The translations under genes and the position numbers were made by a program. The notes beneath the pieces are model-generated. The model saw nothing but the letters and a program-made list of their open reading frames with translations. It did no database searches and was not told where the DNA came from. DNA of 64,000 nucleotides from Nilaparvata lugens (Eukaryota; Arthropoda; Insecta; Hemiptera; Delphacidae): NCBI RefSeq assembly GCF_014356525.2, contig NC_052514.1, positions 3,054,046-3,118,045 of the forward strand, read 5' to 3'. Below, piece by piece: positions 1 through 11,879 of this stretch (positions within the stretch are counted from its first letter, which is position 1; each line of letters opens with the position of its first letter).

Positions 1-172
1 TAAGTTCTAAGAGTAATAAGAGTTGGTTCAAGTTTTCAGTCATAAAAATGAGGCTTGAGAATCCTCAAAACTGGTGGATTCAGCAATGAAGAGATTGGTT
101 GACTGGGATTCCGAAGCCTGCTGCAGTCTAGCGGATAAAATTGCAACTAAACTGTACTTACAAGCATATTGC

Positions 173-1400
173 AAAGCAGGGTTTCAGTTTTCTACGAATT
201 ACATCAAAACTATTCATTCTATCAAACAATATTATAGGACAAAATGTATAGATAAATAATCTATCTATCGCTTCCAATAGATTAATTCTCATTTTGTTGA
301 GGTATTTAGTTAGAATTTGTACTAATAATAACTTTACGTTGGTATCTGAGACCCGAGACTGTAATTTCAAGCGTGAATTGTAAATGCAGGGGTTCAGTTT
401 TCTTCGAATTACATCAAAACTATTCATTCTATCGAAAAATATTATTAGACAAAATGTGTGGAAAAATAATTTATCTATCGATTCCAATCGTTAAATTTCT
501 ATTTTGTTCACGTATTGGGTTAGAATTTGTACTAAAATTCACGTTACGTTGGTATCTGAGACCCGAGACTGTAATTTCAAGCGTGAATTGTAAATGCTGG
601 TGTTCAGTTTTCTTCAAATTGCATCAAAACTATTCAATCTATCAAAAAATATTATTAAACAAAATGTGTGGAAAAATAATTTATCTATCGATTTCAATCG
701 TTAAATTCCTATTTTGTTCACGTATTGGGTTAGAATTTGTACTAATAATAACTTTACGTTGGTATCTGAGAACTGAGACTGTACTTTCAAGCGTGAATTG
801 TAAATGCTGGGGTTCAGTTTTCTTCAAATTGCATCAAAACTATTCAATCTATCAAAAAATATTATTAAACAAAATGTGTGGAAAAATAATTATCTATCGA
901 TTTCAATCGTTAAATTCCTATTTTGTTCACGTATTGGGTTAGAATTTGTACTAATAATAACGTTACGTTGGTATCTGAGAACTGAGACTGTACTTTCAAG
1001 CGTGAATTGTAAATTCTGGGGTTCAGTTTTCTTCGAATTACATCAAAACTATTCAATCTATCAAAAAATATTATCAGACAAAATGTGTGGAAAAATAATT
1101 TATCTATCGATTCCAATCGTTAAATTTCTATTTTGTTCACGTATTGGGTTAGAATTTGTACTAAAATTCACGTTACGTTGGTATCTGAGACCTGAGACTG
1201 TATCGTACTTTCAAGCGTGAATTGTAAATGCAGAGTTTCAGTTCTCTTCGAATTACATCAAAACTATTCGTTCTATCAAAAAATATCATAGGTCAAACTG
1301 TGTAGATAAATAATTTATCTATCGATTCCAATATAGATTAAGTTCGATTTTGTTGAAGGATTCAAATAATTTGTAATAATAATCACATTGGTCTTATACC
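173..1400. repeat. ~210-bp tandem repeat, about six copies
   Basis: The marker GGTATCTGAG recurs at 341, 551, 761, 970 and 1180, giving a period of 209-210 bp. The flanking copies at about 173-340 and 1190-1400 are more diverged. The period is 3 x 70, so open frames run through several copies on both strands with a 70-residue repeat. I read those frames as a by-product of the repeat length, not as genes. It is a local satellite-like array that may continue left of the window. Confidence 0.85.
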
Positions 1401-1477
1401 GTTGATATAGTAAAGGTAGTGATACAGTAACTACCTATAGGACTAAAAAATATAGAAACAAATTAATAACCCTTAGT

Positions 1478-1579
1478 TTGTCTTCTTCTTCTCTCTCTTC
1501 TTCTTTCTATTCTTCTTTTTATTCTTCTTTCTCTTCTTCTTCTTGCATCTTCTTCTTCTTCTTCTTCTTCTTCTTCTTC

Positions 1580-1612
<33 letters not shown>

Positions 1613-1712
1613 TTCTTCTCTTCTTCTTCTTCTTCTTCTTCTTCTTCTTCTTCTTCTTCTTCTTCTTTTTTTTCTCTTCTTCTTCTTCTTCTTCTTCTTC
1701 TTCTTCTTTTGA
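1478..1712. repeat. (TTC)n/(ATC)n microsatellite
   Basis: Almost pure CTT/TTC triplets with a short (ATC)n run near 1582-1612. The polyserine, polyleucine and polyphenylalanine frames here are low-complexity artefacts. Confidence 0.9.
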
Positions 1713-4512
1713 AGAAAAAATGAGGATATAATCCAATCGTTTTAAGCCAGAAAAGTGGAAACTCTGAATAAGAAGAAATTATTGAGCTGAATAATACTAA
1801 TATGATGAAGAGTAGCTAGGCCTAATGAGATTAATAAAATGCATTCATCAAATTTCACTGATCATTCAAGGAAGATTCATCTGAGAATCGAAACCAAATG
1901 ACAGTTTATCAATTCTAGCCAATCTTTTTTCCTATAGTCTTTTACAATCAATTTACTTCATAAAGAAGAAGAAGAAGCGAGAAGGAGGTGGATTTTTTAT
2001 CAAATTCAAGAGAGAATATGGATCAGAAATGGAAGATGAAGGAGAAGGTGGTTGAGAAGGAGGGGGAGGAGAATGAGAAGGAGAATGAGAAGGAAAGGAA
2101 GTGGTACGAAGAAAAGAGGAGGTAAATGCAGAAGTGGAAGAAAAAGGAAGGAGAAGTAGGAGAAGAAAAAGAAGAAGAAGAAGACAGGAGTTGGATAAGG
2201 AAGAGAGGAAGAAGATGACACGAGAAGAAGAAATGGCAGACCTGTGGAGAAGAAGAAAGGAGACAATGAAAAAGGATATAAAGTGAAATAAGAATAACAA
2301 GAGGGAGTAGAAAAAGAAAACAGAATAAGAGAAATTATGGAGCAGAGCGTGTTGGCGTTGGGTAAGTTGGTGAAGAAGAAGAAGAGGAGGAAGAAAGAAA
2401 AGAATAATCGAATGGGAGAGAAGTGCTACAAAGAAAATAAGGAAGAAAAATAATAGCGATGAATAAGAAGAAGAAGAAGAAGAAGAGAAGAAGAAGAAGA
2501 ATAGAAGAAGAAGAAGAAGAAGAAGAAGAAGAAGAAGAAGAGAAGAAGAAGAAGAAGAAGAAGAAGAAGAAGAAGAAGAAGAAGAAGAAGAAGAAGAAGA
2601 AGAAGAAGAAGAAGAAGAAGATGATGATGATGATGGAAGAAGAAGTAGAAGAAGAAGAAGAAGAAGAAGAAGAAGAAGAAGAAGAAGAAGAGAAGAAGAA
2701 GAAGAATTCCTTCTCCTCGTCCTCCTCCTTCTCCTTCTACTTATCCTACATCGCCACCTCCTCTTCCTTCTCATTTTCTCATTCTCTTCTTCTTCTTCTC
2801 TTCTTCTCTTTTCTCCTCCTCCTACTCCTCATCCTCCATCACTACCTCCTCTTTGTTATCATTTTCTTTTTCTTTCTTCCATTTTCCTCCTCCTTCTTCT
2901 CATCCACCATCACCACCTCCTCTTCCTTCCCATTTTCTCCTTCTTCCTCCTCCTCCTCTTCTTTCTCCTCCTCCTTCTCCTCATCCTCCATCACCACCTC
3001 CTCTTTCTTCTCATTTTCTTCTTCTTCTTCTTCTTCTTCTTCTTCTTCTTCTTCTTCTCTTCTTCTTCTTCTCTCTCTTCTTCTTCTTCTTCTCTCTCTT
3101 CTTCTTCTTTTGAAGAAAAATGAGGATATAATCCAATCGTTTAAGCCAGAAAAGTGAAACTCTGAATAAGAAGAAATTATTGAGCTGAATAATACTAATA
3201 TGATGAAGAGTAGCTAGGCCTAATGAGATTAATAAAATGCATTCATCAAATCTCACTGATCATTCAGGAAGATTCATCTAAGATCGAAACCAAAGTAGTT
3301 TTATCAATTCTAGCCAATCTTTTTTCCTATAGTCTTTTACAATCAATTTACATCATAAAGAAGAAGAAGAAGCGAGAAGGAGGTGGATTTTTTATCAAAT
3401 TCAAGAGAGAATATGGATCAGAAATGGAAGATGAAGGAGAAGGTGGTTGAGAAGGAGGAGGAGAATGAGAAGGAGAATGAGAAGGAAAGGAAGTGGTACG
3501 AGGAAAAGAGGAGGTAAATGCAGAAGTGGAAGAAAAAGGAAGAAGAGGAAGGAGAAGAAGGAGAAGTAGGAGAAGAAAAAGAAGAAGACAGGAGTTGGAT
3601 AAGGAAGAGAGGAAGAAGATGACACGAGAAGAAGAAATGGCAGACCTGTGGAGAAGAAGACAGGAGACAATGAAAAAGGATATAAAGTGGAATAAGAATA
3701 ACAAGAGGGAGTAGAAAAAGAAAACAGAATAAGAGAAATTATGGAGCAGAGCGTGTTGGCATTGGGTAAGTTGGTGAAGAAGAAGAAGAGGAGGAAGAAA
3801 GAAAAGAATAATCGAATGGGAGAGAAGTGCTACAGAAAATAAGGAAGACAAATAATAGCGATGAATAAGAAGAAGAAGAAGAAGAAGAAAAAGAAGAAGA
3901 AGAGAAGAAGAAGAAGAAGAGAAGAAGAAGAAGAAAAAGAAGAAGAAGAAGAAGAAGAAGAAAAAGAAGAAGAAGAAAAAGAAGAAGAAGAAGAAGAAGA
4001 AGAAGAAGAAGAAGATGATGATGATGATGCAAGAAGAAGTAGAAGAAGAAGAAGAAGAAGAAGAGAAGAAGAATAAGAAGAAGAAGAGAAGAAGAAGAAG
4101 AAGAATTCCTTCTCCTCGTCCTCCTCCTTCTCCTTCTACTTATCCTACATCGCCACCTCCTCTTCCTTCTCATTTTCTCATTCTCTTCTTCTCTTCTTCT
4201 TCTTCTCTTCCTCCTCCTCCTTTTTCTCATTCTCCATCACTACCTCCTCTTTGTTATCATTTTCTTTTTCTTTCTTCCATTTTCCTCCTCCTTCTTCTCA
4301 TCCACCATCACCACCTCCTCTTCCTTCCCATTTTCTCCTTCTTCCTCCTCCTCCTCTTCTTTCTCCTCCTCCTTCTCCTCATCCTCCATCATCACCTCCT
4401 CTTTCTTCTCATTTTCTTCTTCTTCCTTCCTTTCTCCTCCTCCTTTTTTCATCCTCCATCGCCACCTCCTCTTCCTTCTCATTTTCTCCTTCTTCCTCCT
4501 GCTCCTTTTTGT
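1713..4512. repeat. 1.4-kb tandem duplication rich in (GAA)n and (TTC)n
   Basis: Two copies of a 1.4-kb unit, with TGAGGATATAATCCAATCGT at 1721 and again at 3121. The homology extends at the same offset past 4250. Each copy begins with about 250 bp of ordinary AT-rich DNA. It then becomes a purine-rich GAA/GAG tract (1960-2705 and 3355-4105), then switches abruptly to a pyrimidine-rich TTC/TCC tract (2706-3112 and 4106 onward). All long frames here encode only Lys/Glu/Arg or Ser/Leu/Phe runs. Confidence 0.85.
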
Positions 4513-4785
4513 CGTCCTTCTCCTCCACCTTCCTCTCATCCTTCATCACCACCTCTTCTTCCTTCCCATTTTTTTCTTCTTCTCTTCCTCCTCCTCCTTT
4601 TTCTCATTCTCCATCACTACCTCCTCCTCCTTCCCTTTTTCTCCTTGTTCCTCCTGCTCCTTCTTGTCGTCCTTCTCCTCCTCCTCCTCTCCCTTCCAAT
4701 TTTCTTCTTCTTCTTCCTCTACCTCCTCATCCAACTCAACTCTTTTTTCTCCTGCTTCTTCAAGAGTCAATGCACTCTGAAAATA
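4513..4785. repeat. Pyrimidine-rich TCC/TTC tract, tail of the duplication
   Basis: Continuation of the polypyrimidine stretch with degenerate CTCCTC/TTCTTC repeats. It ends just before ordinary AT-rich sequence. No gene is seen. Confidence 0.75.
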
Positions 4786-5574
4786 ATAATGATAATAAAT
4801 TTTGCTGTGATCTTGAATTATAGTACAGTTTAATAACAAACATATTTCAAAGGCTAGTAGTCACTAGTACATATTCTAGAGTAAATCGTTAGTTATTAGT
4901 AGTATGATAACAATATTATTATGAAATAAAAATACTACAAAATTGTCAAAAAACACATATTTATTGATAGTTAGAAAGACCGGTTTCGGTTATTACACGA
5001 TTGTCAATCTCTGATGAAGTCCTCTCTGTTTACTTTCATTTAATATGAATAATTACCACAATATCAACTTCTCAACTGCACAAAAAGTGACAATATTATT
5101 AAAGTCATTGAAATTCAAGTTTGTAAGAGTTTAGATTCAGAGAAATGTTTGTTATAGCAGAGTGTTGCTTTTCAATTGGAATCAAAAATAATTAAAATAA
5201 GAGACAGCGGTCTCTTTGAGAAATTATTCAAAAGATAGCATTGAGAAAAGATAGCATAAGAAGATATTTATTAGAACAGTCACAAACACGATATTTGGAA
5301 AGAGAAACAGGCAATTGCCCAAAACTTCTTCAATTCCTTGATTTTGGCACATAAATAGTCCAAAGTGAGGTTAAGTTTAAAATTTCTGTTTTCAAAGATT
5401 AACACTCAGAGAATACGTATTCGAGATATGACTGATGAATTTTGAATTTCGAAGGGTTGATAAGAGCCGGAAATAACACTAAACAATCCGAAAGTTTCAA
5501 TAATATTGAAATAAACTTGAAAATTTTGAGCAGAAAAATTAAAACTACTATCACTGATACGCCATGGTATAGGG
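4786..5574. other. AT-rich non-coding stretch
   Basis: No gene-like reading frame. At about 5300-5390 it contains one copy of the dispersed AACAGGC...GCCCAAAAC hairpin family, followed by the family's downstream block ending in AGGTTAAG. Otherwise I see nothing. Confidence 0.6.
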
Positions 5575-7940
5575 CAGGGCTCTCCAACCTACGGCCCACG
5601 GGCCGCATCCGGCCCGCGGATGGATTTTGTCCGGCCCGCCGAGAGTTATTGCAACAGTTTTTTAAAAATATATATCTATACACATTTTTGACAACAACTG
5701 TGAGTACAGTGCTCTTCTCTTACTAGCTCTCTCTTTTCAATTATTTCTTAATGAGTTTAAAATCAGCTGTAAACAAGCAGCGATCAATCATTGTGAGATA
5801 TTAGCAAATTGTCTGCACGGACTGTAGGCTACATGTCCCTAGCGCGAACTGTCTGTGTCTAAATGGGCGGACATTTCAAGTGGAAAACAAATGCAATCTT
5901 CTCACCAGAAATAAGTATTCTCTTTCAGCTTGATAACTTTTTGTGAATTCGTGTATTGTCAAGTTGTCTTATGACCTTTTCCTCCACCTACTGTCAAAAG
6001 TACTTACTTTGCTCCCTGAAACATGATACTTAAGTGTCACTTTTTCGCTCTCGGTACTAAAAAACAGAAAAACTCCCTAGGGAGTAAAAGTGACTCCATT
6101 TAAATAACATGGGAAGCATCTCTATTTTAAAAACGTACACTTGGAATAGGTCAGAAGGTCTAAGCTCAGATGAGGAAGCATATAGAGTAGTCATTAAACC
6201 AACTAAATTCAATACCTCAACCAGACATTTGATCGATATATAAAATTTAAATGTTTGTATGCTGAAACTATTATTACAAACTTCATATCAATATACTAAA
6301 AAAAACTTATATATTTTTTTCTTTTAATCCATGTTATTCGAAATACCAGCCAACGAATATTACTTATTAAATAATCAAATTTGAAACGGGAACTTCATCA
6401 TAGCTGTAGTTGTGGCTGTCATTGTTGTTACAACTTTAGCCGACAGATAGTGCTGTCGGAGGAGAACTGTGATTACAAGCCAGCTGTTTCTCTTTACTTT
6501 TTAGATTATGTTGTAACACATTGTTTTGGTCACATACGTTTTTAAAATTATTTTATTTGCAGTTTTTATAAAAATGTAGGTGGAGGAAAAATGTTGTGTA
6601 TATCACGAGTGAAAAATGTTTTTTCTCCCTCAGGAAAATTGTTGCCCTCGGCTTCGCCTCGGGCTTCAAACTTTTCCCTCAGGGAGAAAAAACAGCACTT
6701 TTCACTCTAGATATACAAATAACTATTTTACACTCAATAAATTGGACTTGAATTGGTATGATTCTTCTTGTGTTTTTATTAAACCTACTTAAAACTCCTC
6801 ATATTATTTTAATGGGAGTATAATAATTTTACACCCTCCTAGTCCCCCGTGTCGTGTGTGTCCCCACAAGTCAAATTCCACGTACATCCTTATTATTGGC
6901 CCTCTAATTAGCCTCTCTCTCAACTGTCATTATAACGTGGACTCATATATTAATAGACTTCAATACTGTAAGATGTTTTCCTCCACCTACTGTCAAAAGT
7001 ACTTACTTTACTCCTGAAACATGATACTAAAGTGTCATTTTCGCTCTCGGTACTAAAAAAACAGAAAAACTCACAAGGGAGAAAAGTGACTCCATTTAAT
7101 AAAATGGGAAGCATCTCTATTTTAAAAACGTACATTTGAATAGGTCAGAAGGTCTAAGCTCAGATGAGGAAGCATATAGAGTAGTCATTAAACCAACTAA
7201 ATTCAATAACTAACCAGACATTTGATGATATTATAAAATTTATGTTTGTATGCTGAAATTTAGATACAAACTTATATCACTATACTAGAAAAATTTATAT
7301 ATTTTTTCTTTAATCCATGTTATTCAAAATACCAGCCAACGAATATACTTATCAACTAATCAAATTTGAAACGGGAACTTCATCATAGCTGTAGTTGTGG
7401 CTGTCATTGTTGTTACAACTTAGCCGACAGATATGTGCTGTCGGAGGAGAACTGTGATTACAAGCCAGCTGTTTCTGTTTACTTTTTAGATTATGTTGTA
7501 ACACATTGTTTGGTCACATACGTTTTAAAAAATTATTTATTTGCAGTTTTATAAAAATGTAGGTGGAGGAAAATGTTGTGGTATATCACGAGTGAAGAAT
7601 GTTTTTTCTCCCTCAGGAAAATTGTTGCCCTCGGCTCGCCTAGGGCTTCAAACTTTCCCTCAGGGAGAAAAAACAGCACTTCTCACTCTAGATATACAAA
7701 TAACTATTTTACACTCAATAAATTGGACTTGAATTGGTATGTTTCTTCTTGTGATTTAATTAAACCTACTTAAAACTCCTCTAATTATTTAATGGGAATA
7801 TAATAATTTTACACACCCTCCTAGTCCCCGTGTCGGTGTGTCCCCACAAGTCAAATTCCACGTACTCCTTATTATTGGCCGTCTAAGCCTCTCAAGAGTT
7901 AACAATGTGGCCCTTGGATGAAAAATGTTGGAGAACCCTG
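5575..7940. mobile_element. hAT-like non-autonomous DNA transposon with nested insert
   Basis: The left end CAGGGCTCTCCAAC (5575) and right end GTTGGAGAACCCTG (ending 7940) are inverted repeats matching at 13 of 14 positions. The left end is followed by a GC-rich block of GGCCCGC-type repeats, common in hAT-type MITEs. The expected 8-bp target duplication is not clear: the flanking 8-mers match at only about four positions. The interior is filled by a tandemly duplicated second element. No transposase frame remains. Confidence 0.55.
5977..7890. repeat. Two tandem ~1.0-kb copies of an interspersed element
   Basis: Copy A (about 5977-6930) and copy B (about 6976-7890) align at an offset of about 999 bp, with many one-base indels. 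Each starts with TTTTCCTCCACCTACTGTCA, and GTAGGTGGAGGAAAA follows about 600 bp later as an inverted repeat. Next comes a GC-rich near-palindrome around CCCTCGGCTTCGCCTCGGGC, then a block including GTCCCCACAAGTCAAATTCC. Related copies lie at 16700-17455 and, inverted and partial, at 61255-61380. Short frames inside are not convincing genes. Confidence 0.75.
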
Positions 7941-8302
7941 GTAGACCTATAGGGTGTTAATGTTCTAATTTCCACTTTCAACGTATGATACATTTTCTCA
8001 TATCACTCACTATCTCTATAGTAGGATTGACGTTATCGGGTCGCTGATAGAAATAGGAAGACATTGTTGCCCACTTCCCATTTCCACTGTCTTTTATGGT
8101 GAAAAGTTCTGATTGAAGTTGTCCTGGAAAATCTGATCTTATACTCTCATCAATTGTTAAGTCTTATTAAATTGTTCATTAATTATATTTCAAGTGTAGC
8201 CTATTTACACCAGGAAAATAATAATTTCATGATAGAATGAATAACTGAGGATGAAAAAACTTGAGATTGTCACAATCCCTAATTTATTCGAACAATTCGA
8301 GA

Positions 8303-8452
8303 TACTATAGTGAGGTCCACGTTGAATGGCAGTTTTTGATTGGCAATTGTATTGCTAGCCTTGTCTTTATTCACAAAGCGGATAGCGCTATCTCTTTCTC
8401 GCTTTGCTATGTTGTTGTTTGTTTGTTTTTAAAGCTTCCCAGAGACTCCTAA
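8303..8452. mobile_element. MITE family B, truncated copy
   Basis: Begins with TATAGTGAGGTCCACGTT and retains the internal GCGGATAGCGCTATCTCTTT block typical of the family. Its other terminus is absent. Fuller copies lie at 14094-14461 and 16032-16691. Confidence 0.6.
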
Positions 8453-8659
8453 TCAGAGTATAGGAATGTCAAATTTATAATACATACAGTATTACAAAAA
8501 AAGAAGAAAAAAATCACACAAAGGAACCCTCTCTACACACAAACTCTTCTGTGGTATAGAATACTCCAAGCATCAAAAAACTTTTTAATTCCTTCTCAAA
8601 AACATGACATCTTCACACTTTTTCAAGTGAGTAGGAAGCTTTCTAATAAATTTGAGGCC

Positions 8660-8913
8660 CATATCTTCTTCTTCTGGCATTACAGCTCGATGTGAGCTTT
8701 AGCCTCTCGCACTAGAGCCCTCCACACATCACGGTCACATGCCTTTTGTCTCCATGCCACAACTCCCATTCTCCGGAGATCATCCTCCACTTCATCACTC
8801 CATCGATTGCGTGGCCTCCCTTGTCTTCTTCTACCCTCCATCCTGGCCTTATACATTGCTTTTGGCATTCGTTGATCCGCCATTCTCTCAACATGACCGA
8901 GTTTAAATTTCAA
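8660..8913 (-). pseudogene. 3' remnant of a LINE reverse-transcriptase ORF
   Basis: The minus-strand frame encodes a 77-residue C-terminal fragment with the order GHVERM, GRRRQGRPRNRW and DRDVWRALVREAKAH, ending in a stop. This is the usual C-terminus of RTE-like endonuclease/reverse-transcriptase LINEs; the 39.7-kb copy in this window ends in the same way (GRPRERW...EAKARFGL). The reverse-transcriptase palm and endonuclease domains are missing, so it is a 5'-truncated, inactive copy. It abuts another repeat at about 8914. Confidence 0.7.
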
Positions 8914-9112
8914 GTCAATCGGTTGATTAGAATGGAGCTATCGTGGTCCACAACACACTACACACACCCCACACTCACCCACAGACCAACACACCCAAAA
9001 ATCATGATTTTGGACTCAGGGGACCTTGAACGTATAGAAAACATGAAATTAGGGTACCTTAAATTTTTTTGGAAGCAATACTTTCCTTACCTATAGTATA
9101 GGGCAAGGAAAG
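8914..9112. mobile_element. Fragment of interspersed family C
   Basis: Matches the end of the larger copy at 47672-48556: a CA-rich stretch, then GACTCAGGGGACCTTGAA, then a terminus with ACTTTCCTTACCTAT...GGCAAGGAAAGTAA. It is truncated on the left. Confidence 0.6.
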
Positions 9113-9239
9113 TAAAAAACTACCAGGACTACTTGAGTTAATGATTTTGAAACATAAACACCCTATACTATGGATATCTTCTCAATTTATCTTTGTTCTA
9201 TGATATTTGTGTATAATATTTAAACAATGATCTGATCAG

Positions 9240-9339
9240 NNNNNNNNNNNNNNNNNNNNNNNNNNNNNNNNNNNNNNNNNNNNNNNNNNNNNNNNNNNNN
9301 NNNNNNNNNNNNNNNNNNNNNNNNNNNNNNNNNNNNNNN
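9240..9339. other. Assembly gap of 100 N
   Basis: A run of exactly 100 Ns, a typical placeholder of unknown true length. Confidence 0.99.
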
Positions 9340-9514
9340 GTGACATCTATTGATGAAATTTATAACTTTTACTAGTAGTTATTGGTAGGAGAAGTTTTAA
9401 AAATACTTTTAAAATATCCAAAAAATCAACATTGAAACGTGTTTTTTAGTTCTTGAAAATTGCGCTTGTAACGTTTTTCCGGGGAGCCATTCGATTATAC
9501 TAGCTGGAAACCCG

Positions 9515-9725
9515 TGCTTCCCAAAGGTCTATTTTAAAACTTGACGTAATGAAATGTTGGAGAATTGAATATGGCCTATAACCATCCTCGATTAATTAAG
9601 AATCTATATGCAAAATTTCAAGTTAATCAGTCCAGTAGTTGAGACGTGATGATGCGTCAAACATAATTTTCCTATCCCGTATGTGTATAAGCCAGTTCTT
9701 TCCTTTATTATATTGGCCTAGTATA
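9515..9725. mobile_element. Interspersed repeat family D, one orientation
   Basis: Contains CTGGAAACCCGTGCT, TGCAAAATTTCAAGTTAATC and GATGATGCGTCAAACAT. The same modules occur in reverse order and complement at 20645-20860. No coding frame; the class is uncertain. Confidence 0.55.
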
Positions 9726-9919
9726 GATTGTTATAGTAAATATTACAGAGTAGCAGGCTATACAAGTTAAAACCATTTTTCATCATAAATGGTTATCTGA
9801 TTGATTGAAAAATTGAATCAGCCTAGCTTTAGGCCTTTTTGAAAATTGAAGGTCAAGTGTATTAGTTTGGAAAAAAATTGGGAGTTGCATTTGTTCAAAT
9901 GCTAATTAATCAATAATCT

Positions 9920-10079
9920 TTATTAAACGAAAATCCCAATTCCCGGGCTGACAAATATTTTTGTATAGTAGCCCTCATCGAATTTCCATCTAGCTGTTTA
10001 CCCTGTTGTCAATATTTGCAGTAGCAGAAGTCTTCGGGGTGATTTACAGCATTTAATTGGGATTTTGTCTAATAATAAT
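9920..10079. mobile_element. MITE family A, internally deleted copy
   Basis: Starts TATTAAACGAAAATCCCAAT and ends GGTGATTTACAGCATTTAAT...TTGTCTAATAATAA. It shares TTTGCAGTAGCAGAAGTC and the TCATCGAATTTCCATCTAGC core with the copies at 14988 and 21899. Confidence 0.7.
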
Positions 10080-10955
10080 TATGAATTTAGTTTTTATAAA
10101 CGCTTTTTTAATAACGATGATATTTATTTATTAATTCACACAATTACAACATCGAATAAATGTAAATAGATGATACGGTCTATGATTTAGGTAGAGAGTT
10201 AGTGGGGAGGATATTTTTAATATTCTTTCCGAAGAATGGACATTGATATGTCCAAAGCTCCGCCAATTTATGTAGATGCATACAATATGATTATTTTCTA
10301 TAGTAGTTATTATATTACAAATTGCTTTTTCATATCAAATACAATTCAATAATTATTTTCTTAGTCTATATTATGTAAATTCACTACAATTTTGCTGTAT
10401 TGTAAGCTATTGTATATAAGTGTATAAGCCAGTATATTTGTAATCTACATAAATAAAGTACTCAATCAATCAATCAATCAAATATAATCCAGCTCTTAGG
10501 CGAGATTTTCTATGCAGAGGACTTCAAGAATTTGGTACAAGATTTTAAAAAATCCTAAAAGTAATAAGTGGGGAAAGAACAAAGAATTAAACAGGGATAA
10601 TTTGAGAAAGTGTCTTGACCCTAATAGAGGTTAATAGAGTGAGTTTCTTGTTATGACTAATTTTTCCTGGGTCCTGTAATTTTTGAATAATTGCTTCATT
10701 GCATAAATAAATCTTATTTATTGAAATGTTTTTCAAGCTCTGGCTAAAATCCCACTCTAAATCTGAAAAGGGAAATGTAGAGAGAAAACAATAGGCTGAC
10801 TAGTTATCCAACAAAAAACTGTTTCTCATACTATTTATTGAAGATATTGACCTTGAAATTCTAGGGTTATCAGGGTCCGTATATTCACTGTATTCCACAT
10901 CATTGGGGTTAATTTTCTGAATTTGTTATCAATATTATTAATTTTGCACATACTA
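10080..10955. other. AT-rich non-coding stretch
   Basis: No exon-like frame with splice context. A short run of AATC repeats (CAATCAATCAATCAATCA) sits near 10463. Otherwise I see nothing specific. Confidence 0.5.
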
Positions 10956-10959
10956 TTAT

Positions 10960-11325
10960 CACCTATTATGAGTTCCACTTCATATTGGCAGTATTTGATC
11001 AACATTGGTGCTGCTATCCTTGTCTATCATCCGACAAAGCAGATAGAGATATCCTATCTAGCTCCGCAAAGTTGCCAGATCGTTTTCAACAATGTAGAAA
11101 TATAACCAAGTAACAAAATATTTAATCCAAATTATGATAACTTATTATTGAACCATTCATTTTTTTTACCAATATAATATAATTATTGATCATTATCAAC
11201 AAGAATATGATATAAGTTAATATTACATCAGATATACCGGTATATGCTATATCCTCTATTAAGGCAAGGAATCGGCAACGCTGCTCTCCTATTTTCTTCC
11301 ACTGCCATTATAACGTGGACCTTGC
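10960..11325. mobile_element. MITE family B, degraded copy
   Basis: Has the family's internal blocks (TGCTATCCTTGTCTATCAT and the AGCAGATAGAGATATCCTATC variant) and the right-terminal CACTGCCATTATAACGTGGACC at about 11300. The left terminus is eroded. Confidence 0.55.
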
Positions 11326-11519
11326 TCTAATTTCTGATATCATTATTAAAGACTCTATTATGATCTATGAATTCAGCACTATAATACCGTAATCTACTTT
11401 TAAAAGTTCAATTTTTTTCTATCAGTTCACAACAATAATAAGTGCTTGAATTCCCCAGTGTTATACAATAACAATGATACTCTAATACTGTATTGTATAA
11501 CAAAAATAAGATCCAAATA

Positions 11520-11780
11520 ATGAAGGAGAAGAAGAAGAAGAAGAAGAAGAAAGAGTGAAATGAGTAGGATAAAAATGAATGGTAGTCAGAGAGAGAGTTA
11601 TAATTTTTTATCGAAAATGTAAGAGAGATTATGGAAAAGGAGGAGAAGAAGGTGTTGGAGAAGGAAGTGGAGGGAGAAAAAGGAGAAGGAGGTTGTGGAA
11701 GAGATGGTGGAGGCAGTGGAGGTTTTGGAGGAGGAGGAGGAGGAGAAGGAGCAGGAGAAGGAGAAGTGGGGGGAATTTTG
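11520..11780. repeat. Purine-rich GAA/GGA tract
   Basis: Degenerate (GAA)n and (GGA)n repeats including GAAGAAGAAGAAGAAG and GGAGGAGGAGGAGG, similar in style to the 2-4 kb tracts. The Gly/Arg-rich and Pro-rich frames here are compositional. Confidence 0.75.
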
Positions 11781-11879
11781 AATGTGTATTTTCCTTGTAA
11801 ATTCATTTATAAATTATCAAAAAATTGCGGCATTTAATCAGAGATCAGAGAGTAGCTCGACTACTGCTGAACAGACAGT

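Noticed and set aside
1478..1731. Polyserine/polyphenylalanine frames
   Set aside because: Pure consequence of TTC/CTT microsatellite; no start context, splice sites or unique sequence.
2459..3157. 232-codon Lys/Glu then Ser/Leu frame
   Set aside because: Translation of GAA and TCC tracts; the same holds for the frames at 1953-2774, 3348-4230 and 4015-4839.
11408..11806. Proline-rich 132-codon minus-strand frame
   Set aside because: Compositional product of a GGA/GAA purine tract.
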